11,263 nucleotides of DNA. It comes from Candidatus Elarobacter sp. Lineage in GTDB: Bacteria > Vulcanimicrobiota > Vulcanimicrobiia > Vulcanimicrobiales > Vulcanimicrobiaceae. Within the stretch, counting starts at the first letter, position 1, and each line of letters begins with the position of its first letter. Below are positions 1 through 4,957 of the stretch, one piece after another. Under the pieces are notes generated by a model that saw nothing but the letters and a program-made list of their open reading frames with translations, was not told where the DNA came from and ran no database searches. The position numbers were made by a program, and so were the translations under genes. The stretch is from NCBI GenBank assembly GCA_030150085.1, contig JASLGJ010000328.1, positions 1-11,263 of the forward strand, in the 5' to 3' direction.

Positions 1-29
1 CGCGCTCGTGCGCGCCGAGCCCGGCTAGC

Positions 30-1115
30 TCAGCTCGCGCTCAGCGCCGTGCGCGGGAGCCGGGCCAGCACGAGGTCGGTGAACGCCTCCGTGCTCGCGG
101 GCGCCTCGTCGTCGAGGTCGGCCGTGCGGGGCCCGCTGGCCAGCGCGGCGGCGACCGCGGCTTCGATCCGGGCCGCGGCCTCGGGCTCGCCCAGCGAGTG
201 GCGGGCCAGCAGCGCGGCGGAGAGGATCGAGGCGGCCGGGTTGGCGATGCCGCGCCCCGCGATGTCGGGCGCGGTGCCGCTGATCGGCTCGTACAGGCCG
301 AAGTCGTGCGAGCCCGGGCGCGTGCCCAGGCTGGCGCTCGCGGCGGTCCCGATCGAGCCCCCGACGGCGGCGGCCTCGTCGGAGAGGATGTCGCCGAACA
401 TGTTCTCGGTCACGAGCACGTCGAACGCGCGCGGGTCGCGCACGAGCTGCATCGCCGCGTTGTCGACCAGCAGGTGGTCGAGCGCGACGTCGGGGAAGTC
501 GCGCGCGACGCGCTCGACCACCTCGCGCCAGAGCTGCGAGCTGACCAGCACGTTGGCCTTGTCGACCGACGTCAGGCGCCCGCGCCGCGTGCGCGCGAGC
601 TCGAACGCGAAGCGCACGATGCGCTCGACCTCGAACTCCTGGTAGACCAGCGTGTCGACCGCGCTGCGCGCGCCGGGCTCGCCCTCGACCCGCTTGGGGC
701 CGAAATAGATCCCGCCGGTCAGCTCGCGCACGATCACCAGGTCCATCCCGCGCACCCGCTCGGGGCGCAGCGGCGAGCGGTGCTCGGTGCCGGCGAACGC
801 GCGCACCGGGCGCACGTTGGCGTACAGCCCGAACGTCGCGCGCAAGGTGAGCAGCGCGGCCTCGGGCCGCTGCTCGGGCGGCGCGCCCGCGCTCGGGGTG
901 CCGACCGCGCCGAACAGGATTGCGTCGCTGGCGCGCGCGAGCGCGAGCGTCTGCTCGGGCAGCGCCACGCCGTGAGCCGCGACGGCCGCCGCGCCGACCG
1001 GGGCCTCCTCCAGCACGCACGACGGCAGTACCGCGCGCAGCACGCGCACCGCCGCCGCGGTGACCTCGGGCCCGATCCCGTCACCGGGCAGGACCGCGAC
1101 CCGGGGCGAGCTCAT
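30..1115 (-). CDS. leuB: 3-isopropylmalate dehydrogenase
   Basis: Catalyses NAD-dependent oxidation and decarboxylation of 3-isopropylmalate, the third step of leucine synthesis, in the cytoplasm. The 361 residues match the usual family length. Visible family motifs: the N-terminal GDGIGPEV (11-18), the substrate-binding Arg region LRATFGLYANVRP (91-103), RELTGGIYFG (130-139), DKANVL with the catalytic Lys186, VDNAAMQL with Asp218, and the metal-binding GDILSDEAA (Asp242, Asp246). The NAD-binding loop reads EPISGTAPDIAGRGIANP (276-293); most family members have EPIHGSAPD, so the His and Ser are replaced by Ser and Thr. The ATG start overlaps the leuD stop as ATGA, implying translational coupling as the last gene seen in the ilvC-leuC-leuD-leuB operon. 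Isocitrate or tartrate dehydrogenases share the fold, but the leu neighbours settle the assignment. Confidence 0.96.
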   Translation of the reverse strand: MSSPRVAVLPGDGIGPEVTAAAVRVLRAVLPSCVLEEAPVGAAAVAAHGVALPEQTLALARASDAILFGAVGTPSAGAPPEQRPEAALLTLRATFGLYANVRPVRAFAGTEHRSPLRPERVRGMDLVIVRELTGGIYFGPKRVEGEPGARSAVDTLVYQEFEVERIVRFAFELARTRRGRLTSVDKANVLVSSQLWREVVERVARDFPDVALDHLLVDNAAMQLVRDPRAFDVLVTENMFGDILSDEAAAVGGSIGTAASASLGTRPGSHDFGLYEPISGTAPDIAGRGIANPAASILSAALLARHSLGEPEAAARIEAAVAAALASGPRTADLDDEAPASTEAFTDLVLARLPRTALSAS

Positions 1116-1636
1116 CGAGCCGCTTCCCAGGTGCGGACCGCCGGAACCTTGGCCGCGAGGTAGGCCAGCACGCCCCCGCCCAGGATGAAGCGCTTGCGCA
1201 GCGGGTCGAGCTCGAAGGCGATCGGCTCGCCGCCGTCGGCGCGCAGCGTCTCGCCCTCGACGTCGATCTCGATGCGGCGCGCGCGCCCGAGCGCCTCGGC
1301 CGTCGCGGGCGGCACGACGACCGGCACGATCGCGTTGTTGTAGGCGTTCTCGAGGAAGATGCGCGCGAAGCTGGGCGCGATCACCGCCTCGATGCCGCGG
1401 CCCTTGAGCGCCCAGGCGGCGTGCTCGCGCGACGAGCCGCAGCCGAAGTTCTCGCCCGTGACGAGGATCGATGCGCCGGGGTTGGCGGCGAGCAGCTCAG
1501 GCCCGCCCGCCATGCCGTCGAAGAGGTGCTCGCCCACGCCCCCCGTGTCGATGCGGGTCAGGTAGCGGGCCGGGATGATCTGGTCGGTGTCGATGTTCGC
1601 CCGCGGCACCGCGAGCACGCTGCCCGCGACGATCAC
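1112..1636 (-). CDS. leuD: 3-isopropylmalate dehydratase small subunit
   Basis: Small (swivel) subunit of isopropylmalate isomerase. With LeuC it converts 2-isopropylmalate to 3-isopropylmalate in leucine synthesis. The product is 174 residues, normal for LeuD. It shows the N-terminal signature NIDTDQIIPARYL (14-26), the substrate-recognition loop GENFGCGSSREHAAWAL (61-77) and SFARIFLENAYNNAI (89-103). I chose the GTG at 1634-1636 because it overlaps the leuC stop as GTGA and lies about 13 residues before the DTD motif, as is usual. A longer open frame continues upstream but runs inside leuC and lacks family similarity. The gene is followed by leuB with an ATGA overlap, so leuC, leuD and leuB are probably translated in a coupled manner. 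Confidence 0.95.
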   Translation of the reverse strand: MIVAGSVLAVPRANIDTDQIIPARYLTRIDTGGVGEHLFDGMAGGPELLAANPGASILVTGENFGCGSSREHAAWALKGRGIEAVIAPSFARIFLENAYNNAIVPVVVPPATAEALGRARRIEIDVEGETLRADGGEPIAFELDPLRKRFILGGGVLAYLAAKVPAVRTWEAAR

Positions 1637-2964
1637 GCCGGCACCGCTTCGGCGGCCAGGTCGGCCGGCGTGGCCAGCCGGCCCAGGATGGCCGAGGCCG
1701 CGACGACCACCGGCGCGGCCAGGTGGACCCGCCCGCCCTCGCCCATCCGGCCGGGGAAGTTGCGGTTGGTGGACGAGACGCAGCGCATGCCCGGCGCGAG
1801 CACGCCCATCGACATGCCGATGCACGGCCCGCACGAGGAGTGCGTCCACAGCGCGCCCGCGTCCTGGAAGATGTCGTGCAGCCCCTCGCGCTCGGCCTGG
1901 CGGCGCACCGCCTGCGAGCCCGGCGTGACGATGGTCGGCACGCTCACCCGCCGCCCGCGGAACACCTCGGCCGCCGCGCGCAGGTCGCTGATGCGCGCGT
2001 TGGTGCACGAGCCGATGAAGGCCTGGTCGATCGCGATGCCGTCCATCCGCTGGCCCGCCACCAGGCCCATGTACGCCAGCGACGCGGCCGGCGCGTCGAG
2101 CGGCACGATGCCGTTGGCGGGCGCGGACTCGCCGGGGTTGGTGCCCCACGAGATCATCGGGCGCACCGCGCTCGCATCGATCGCGATGGTCGCGTCGTAG
2201 TGGGCGTCGTCGTCGGCGCGCTCGGGGACCCAGTTGCGCGGCGCGAGCGGGGTCGCGGCCAGGTAGGCGGCGGTCGTCTCGTCGGCGGCGATCAGGCCGG
2301 TCGTCGCGCCGGACTCGATCGCCATGTTGCACAGCGTCATGCGCTGCTCCATGGTCAGCGCGCGCACGCCGCTGCCGGTGAACTCCAGCACGAAGCCGGT
2401 GCCGCCGCGGAAGGTCAGCTTCGCGATCACGCTCAGGGCGAGGTCCTTGGCGGTCGCGTCGGGCGCCAGCGCGCCGGTGATCTCGACCCGCATCACCTTG
2501 GGCCGCTGCAGGATCAGGCAGCCCGACAGCATCGCGCCGGTTTGCGCGGTCGTCCCGATCCCCAGCGCGAACGCACCGAACGCGCCCAGCGTGCAGGTGT
2601 GGCTGTCGCCGCAGCAGACCGTCATCCCGGGCGCGACGTTGCCGCGCTCGGGCACGACGACGTGGCAGATCCCGTTGTCGCCGATGTCGTGGAACGTGAT
2701 CCCCTGGCGCTTGGCCCAGGTCCGCACGGTCTGGGCCTGCAGCGCGGTGGCGGAGTCCTTGGCCGGCGCGACGTGGTCGAGCAGGGCGACGATCCGGCGC
2801 GGGTCGTAGAGCGCGTCGCCGAAGTCGCTCTCGATCGCGAGCGCGCCGGGCGGGGTGCTGATCTCGTGCGCGACGATCAGGTCGATGAACACCAGCGCGT
2901 TCCCGCCCGGCAGCTCCTCGACGACGTGCGCGTCCCAGATCTTATCGAACAACGACCGCGGCAT
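1633..2964 (-). CDS. leuC: 3-isopropylmalate dehydratase large subunit
   Basis: Large, iron-sulfur subunit of isopropylmalate isomerase, an aconitase-family enzyme working with LeuD. The 443-residue product begins MPRSLFDKIWDAHVV, the typical LeuC N-terminus. It contains CCGDSHTCTLGAFGAF (117-132) and the three cluster ligands: Cys320 in the GSCTN motif (318-322) plus Cys378 and Cys381 in SSCGPCIGMSMG (376-387), followed by SSTNRNFPGRMG (397-408). The ATG at 2962-2964 is preceded by a perfect AGGAGG at 2971-2976 with a 6-nt spacer, so the start is secure although the frame stays open further upstream. It is slightly shorter than enterobacterial LeuC (about 466), within the range seen in other phyla. 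It lies 233 nt after ilvC on the same strand. Confidence 0.96.
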   Translation of the reverse strand: MPRSLFDKIWDAHVVEELPGGNALVFIDLIVAHEISTPPGALAIESDFGDALYDPRRIVALLDHVAPAKDSATALQAQTVRTWAKRQGITFHDIGDNGICHVVVPERGNVAPGMTVCCGDSHTCTLGAFGAFALGIGTTAQTGAMLSGCLILQRPKVMRVEITGALAPDATAKDLALSVIAKLTFRGGTGFVLEFTGSGVRALTMEQRMTLCNMAIESGATTGLIAADETTAAYLAATPLAPRNWVPERADDDAHYDATIAIDASAVRPMISWGTNPGESAPANGIVPLDAPAASLAYMGLVAGQRMDGIAIDQAFIGSCTNARISDLRAAAEVFRGRRVSVPTIVTPGSQAVRRQAEREGLHDIFQDAGALWTHSSCGPCIGMSMGVLAPGMRCVSSTNRNFPGRMGEGGRVHLAAPVVVAASAILGRLATPADLAAEAVPA

Positions 2965-3091
2965 GCGGGTCCTCCTGGTGAGCGATGGGGGTGGAGATGC
3001 GCGCGCCGCCGGAAACCGCCACGTTCGAGCGGGCGAGGCGCGGGTCGGCCCCTTGTCCGAGCAGGTTGAGCGCCAGCGTGACCGGGTCCAC
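2942..3091 (-). CDS. Possible 49-codon ORF in the ilvC-leuC gap
   Basis: The 233-nt gap between ilvC (stop at 3198) and leuC (start at 2964) holds no obvious terminator or promoter. In one frame a GTG at 3089-3091 opens 49 codons starting VDPVTLALNLLGQGADPRL and ending with TAA at 2942-2944, inside the first codons of leuC in another frame. Third positions are almost all G or C, while second positions are mixed, as expected for coding DNA here. Against it: there is no clear Shine-Dalgarno sequence, I recognise no family, and high-GC DNA often stays open by chance. The Leu-rich start (four Leu in residues 6-11) could suggest a leucine-sensing leader, but no terminator hairpin with a T-run follows. 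The frame extends upstream to a TGA just before 3165, so other starts are possible. Confidence 0.22.
   Translation of the reverse strand: MDPVTLALNLLGQGADPRLARSNVAVSGGARISTPIAHQEDPHAAVVVR
2971..2976 (-). promoter_or_regulatory. leuC ribosome binding site
   Basis: The minus strand reads AGGAGG six bases before the leuC ATG. This consensus Shine-Dalgarno sequence decides the start within a frame that is open for hundreds of codons upstream. It also suggests that leuC starts translation independently rather than by coupling to ilvC. Confidence 0.85.
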
Positions 3092-3197
3092 GGCCCCGGT
3101 CCGTTCGCCATCCCCGGACAGCGAGCCTCGGCCGCGCCCGTGCGGTTTGACCGAACGCGTGCCATCTCAGCGGACCGCGACCGGGGCGGCCGCGCGC

Positions 3198-4232
3198 TCA
3201 CAGCATCCGGAAGCGCAGCACCTCGTCGGCCGGCTCGGCCGCGCCGCCGCGCACCCAGGGCATCAGCGCGCGCAGCTCGCTCCCGGCCTGCTCGAGCGGG
3301 TGCGCGGCCGCGCGCTCGCGGTGGCGCGCGAACGACGGCTTGCCGGCGGCGTGCTCGGCCACCCACTCCTGCGCGAACGCGCCGCCGCGGATCTCGGCGA
3401 GGATGCCGCGCATGGCCTCGCGCGTCTGCTCGGTGACGATGCGCGGACCGCGCGTGTAGCCGCCGTACTTGGCGGTGTTGCTGATCGCGTCGCGCATGCC
3501 CTCGATGCCGCGCTCGTGCATCAGGTCGGCGATCAGCTTGACCTCGTGCAGGCACTCCAAGTACGCCGTCTCGGGCGCGTAGCCGGCCTCGACCAGCGTC
3601 TCGAAGCCCGCCGCGACCAGCGCCGTCAGACCGCCGCAGAGCACGGCCTGCTCGCCGAACAGATCGGTCTCGGTCTCCTCGCGGAAGCTCGTCTCGAGGA
3701 TCCCCGCGCGCCCGCCGCCGAGCGCCGCCGCGTACGCGAAGGCCGTCGTGCGCGCCCGCCCGGTCGCGTCTTGGTGGACCGCGACCAGACACGGCACGCC
3801 CCGCCCGGCCTCGTACTCGCTGCGCACCAGGTGCCCGGGCGCCTTGGGCGCGACCAGGATCACGTCGACGTCGGCGGGCGGGACGATGGTGCCGAAGTGG
3901 ATGCCGAAGCCGTGCGCGAACGCCAGCGCCGTGCCGGAGTGGAGGTGCTCGACGACCTCGCGCAGGTAGAGCGCGGGCTGCTCCTCGTCGGGAACGAGCA
4001 GCACCACCACGTCCGCCGCCGCGACGGCCTCGGGAATCGAGGCCACCCGCAGGTGGTCGCGCCGCGCGGCATCCCGCGAGGGCGAGCCGGCCCGCAGCCC
4101 GACGATCACGTCGCGCCGCTCGTCGTGCAGGTTGAGCGCGTGCGCGCGCCCTTGGCTGCCGTAGCCGATGACGGCGATCGTCTTCCCGTCGAGCTCGCCG
4201 CGCTCCACGTCGCGGTCGTAATAGGCGTGCAT
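3198..4232 (-). CDS. ilvC: Ketol-acid reductoisomerase (class I)
   Basis: Acetohydroxyacid isomeroreductase: NADPH- and Mg-dependent rearrangement and reduction of acetolactate or acetohydroxybutyrate in valine, isoleucine and leucine synthesis. The 344 residues fit the short class I form. Seen: the Rossmann motif [17 protein letters not shown] (21-37), a nucleotide-specificity loop with Arg47, Ser50 and Ser52 that fits NADPH, His107 in AHGFGI, Lys130 in APKAPGH, and the metal ligands Asp190 and Glu194 in TDLFGEQ. Glu226 and Glu230 lie in [15 protein letters not shown], and Ser251 in SNTAKYGGY. The ATG at 4230-4232 has a GGAGGA ribosome binding site at 4237-4242. It is the first enzyme gene of the operon and sits directly behind an attenuator and leader peptide. 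The acetolactate synthase genes and leuA that often accompany it are not between it and leuC. Confidence 0.97.
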   Translation of the reverse strand: MHAYYDRDVERGELDGKTIAVIGYGSQGRAHALNLHDERRDVIVGLRAGSPSRDAARRDHLRVASIPEAVAAADVVVLLVPDEEQPALYLREVVEHLHSGTALAFAHGFGIHFGTIVPPADVDVILVAPKAPGHLVRSEYEAGRGVPCLVAVHQDATGRARTTAFAYAAALGGGRAGILETSFREETETDLFGEQAVLCGGLTALVAAGFETLVEAGYAPETAYLECLHEVKLIADLMHERGIEGMRDAISNTAKYGGYTRGPRIVTEQTREAMRGILAEIRGGAFAQEWVAEHAAGKPSFARHRERAAAHPLEQAGSELRALMPWVRGGAAEPADEVLRFRML

Positions 4233-4251
4233 CGAATCCTCCGGTGAGATG

Positions 4252-4282
4252 AAAAAAGCCCCCGCCGGTCGGCGGGAGCTTT
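4252..4282 (-). terminator. Intrinsic terminator (attenuator) before ilvC
   Basis: On the minus strand, 4282-4271 pairs with 4266-4255 to give a 12-bp stem (AAAGCTCCCGCC with GGCGGGGGCTTT, one U-G pair) and a GACC tetraloop. Six T at 4257-4252 overlap its 3' edge. The structure ends 10 nt before the ilvC ribosome binding site and follows a BCAA-rich leader ORF, so it is an attenuator rather than the end of an upstream gene. A competing pairing is possible: 4327-4324 with 4273-4270 and 4323-4320 with 4279-4276 (8 bp, 2-nt bulge), which would break the 5' arm of the terminator. Confidence 0.9.
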
Positions 4283-4306
4283 GCGTGAGTTCGACTGTGC
4301 GTCGTT

Positions 4307-4384
4307 CTATGCGAAAGCGGCTCGCCGGTCCGGAAGAACCTCGAGAATAATGCTGACGCCGAGAAGGACGAGTCGGGCGAACAT
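4307..4384 (-). CDS. Branched-chain amino acid leader peptide of ilvC
   Basis: A 25-codon ORF on the minus strand begins [17 protein letters not shown] and ends with TAG at 4309-4307. Ten of its 25 residues are Leu (5), Val (3) or Ile (2), all within residues 5-17. It lies between a promoter and the intrinsic terminator just upstream of ilvC. This is the arrangement of known ilv/leu attenuation leaders, where ribosome stalling at BCAA codons lets an antiterminator form. Several of its codons (CTT, ATT, GTT) are ones the neighbouring biosynthetic genes rarely use, which would sharpen stalling. The ATG sits 11 nt after the proposed -10 box with no Shine-Dalgarno sequence, so the mRNA is nearly leaderless. 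The peptide is too short to have been called as a gene by default settings. Function is inferred from composition and position. Confidence 0.85.
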   Translation of the reverse strand: MFARLVLLGVSIILEVLPDRRAAFA

Positions 4385-4391
4385 CGGTGCA

Positions 4392-4407
4392 ACGTGGTGT
4401 ACCACGT
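4392..4407. promoter_or_regulatory. Inverted repeat over the -10 box (candidate operator)
   Basis: A perfect 7-bp inverted repeat, ACGTGGT-AC-ACCACGT on the minus strand, covers the proposed -10 box of the ilvC promoter. Its position suits a repressor that would block RNA polymerase. The protein is unknown; the XRE-type regulator encoded just upstream is one candidate. Confidence 0.5.
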
Positions 4408-4425
4408 CCGGTACCTGGATGTCAA
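4396..4425 (-). promoter_or_regulatory. Promoter of the ilvC-leuCDB operon
   Basis: Minus strand: a consensus -35 TTGACA at 4425-4420, an 18-nt spacer, and a weaker -10 TACACC at 4401-4396. Transcription would start a few bases before the leader-peptide ATG at 4384. The -35 match is exact; the -10 box is only a partial match. Confidence 0.65.
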
Positions 4426-4469
4426 GGCCGGGCTGCGCCGGGCGCCGGGCTCGGATCGGCTCGCGCCGT

Positions 4470-4489
4470 GGTGACACCCCGTTGTCACC
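4470..4489. promoter_or_regulatory. Inverted repeat upstream of the ilvC promoter
   Basis: GGTGACA-N6-TGTCACC, two perfect 7-bp arms with a 6-nt spacer, lies about 45 bp upstream of the ilvC -35 box and about 50 bp past the stop of the XRE-type gene. No T-run follows on either strand, so it is more likely a protein-binding site than a terminator. The geometry resembles a dimeric regulator site. No regulator can be assigned from sequence. Confidence 0.4.
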
Positions 4490-4499
4490 CTGCCGGCGT

Positions 4500-4721
4500 A
4501 TGCTGGCGGGCGTGGTGCATCCCGACGACGAGCCCTACTTCAGGATTTTGGAGCTTTGCGCCGCGGCCCGCCGGCGGCTCGGGCTTCCAAGCTACTCACG
4601 CGCTGATCTAGAGCGCTTATTCGCAGTGAAAGACGCTCCAGCGCCGCCAGAAGCTCTCCCTCCGAACGTGATTCCCTTTCCACAGGGGCGTCGCGCCCGG
4701 TGGCGAGATACCAGGGACTGA
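4500..4721 (+). CDS. Possible 73-codon ORF opposite the XRE gene 3' end
   Basis: A plus-strand frame beginning with the ATG at 4500 (or GTG at 4512/4515) encodes 73 residues, including VHPDDEPYFRILELCAAARR and a C-terminal NVIPFPQGRRARW. It looks protein-like: an acidic start, a predicted helix, then a Pro-rich basic tail. It overlaps 182 nt of the minus-strand XRE-type gene, so the two are mutually suspicious in that stretch. My hand comparison of third-position G/C in the overlap gives roughly equal values for both strands, so composition does not decide. The XRE gene has a recognisable domain and this one does not, so I favour the XRE gene. A TATGCT box 7 nt before the GTG at 4512 could act as a promoter. 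Confidence 0.2.
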   Translation: MLAGVVHPDDEPYFRILELCAAARRRLGLPSYSRADLERLFAVKDAPAPPEALPPNVIPFPQGRRARWRDTRD

Positions 4722-4896
4722 CCTCGAACAGGCGCGCCAGCCGCAGCCCGACCACGAGGCTGGCGCTCTTGGTCTGCCCGCTCTCCATCTGTCGGATCGC
4801 GCCTTCGGTCACCTCGACGCGACGCGCCAGCTCGCTGAGCGTCATAGCCCGCTGCGTCCTAAGCGCGCGGAGCCGCTCGCCGAAGGTTCCTGCCAC
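4540..4896 (-). CDS. XRE-family helix-turn-helix transcriptional regulator
   Basis: A 118-residue DNA-binding protein. Residues 6-67 form a Cro/C1-type (HTH_3) domain: GERLRALRTQRAMTLSELAR, VEVTEGAIRQMESGQ, then LARLFEVSPWYLATG, typical of XRE regulators. Residues 80-106 carry leucines exactly seven apart (82, 89, 96, 103), so a C-terminal coiled coil for dimerisation is likely. A basic tail follows. The GTG at 4894-4896 is chosen because it lies six bases after a TATACT box and immediately before the domain; the longer open frame crosses the divergent promoter region. The gene diverges from the LuxR-type regulator and lies upstream of the ilvC operon. It may control its own promoter and its neighbour's. 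The ligand and targets are unknown. Confidence 0.8.
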   Translation of the reverse strand: MAGTFGERLRALRTQRAMTLSELARRVEVTEGAIRQMESGQTKSASLVVGLRLARLFEVSPWYLATGRDAPVERESRSEGELLAALERLSLRISALDQRVSSLEARAAGGPRRKAPKS

Positions 4897-4902
4897 GGAC
4901 GC

Positions 4903-4908
4903 AGTATA
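4903..4908 (-). promoter_or_regulatory. -10 box of the XRE gene, leaderless start
   Basis: TATACT on the minus strand, followed by 6 nt and the GTG start, so transcription should begin at or beside the start codon. No good -35 match was seen 16-18 bp upstream. The same hexamer drives the divergent gene. Confidence 0.55.
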
Positions 4909-4938
4909 CGAATGCTCGCTCGGACCGTGGTATTGCTG

Positions 4939-4944
4939 TATACT
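4939..4944 (+). promoter_or_regulatory. -10 box of the LuxR-type gene, leaderless start
   Basis: TATACT on the plus strand, followed by 7 nt and the ATG at 4952. No Shine-Dalgarno sequence precedes the ATG. A leaderless mRNA is the simplest reading. No clear -35 was seen, so an activator may be needed. Confidence 0.55.
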
Positions 4945-4947
4945 CCA

Positions 4948-4957
4948 TAGCATGCTA
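4948..4957. promoter_or_regulatory. Palindrome over the LuxR-type gene start codon
   Basis: TAGCATGCTA is a perfect 10-bp palindrome centred on the ATG and sits where a leaderless transcript would start. It could be an operator for a dimeric repressor such as the divergent XRE protein. A 10-bp palindrome can also arise by chance. Confidence 0.3.

Noticed and set aside
25..1020. Long minus-strand frame overlapping leuB, rich in Arg and Ala
   Set aside because: It is out of frame with a clear LeuB, has no recognisable motifs, and its Arg/Ala-rich composition is typical of a high-GC shadow frame.
2985..4247. 420-codon plus-strand frame opposite ilvC
   Set aside because: It is antisense to an unmistakable ketol-acid reductoisomerase and its composition is that of a shadow frame.
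4381..4410. Possible T-box riboswitch before ilvC (GGTAC-containing segment)
   Set aside because: The T-box core (TGGNACCGCG-like) and the specifier-loop architecture are not seen; the leader peptide explains the terminator better.
4700..4951. Upstream extension of the LuxR-type gene
   Set aside because: It runs antisense through the XRE domain and the divergent promoters; the ATG at 4952 behind TATACT is a better start.
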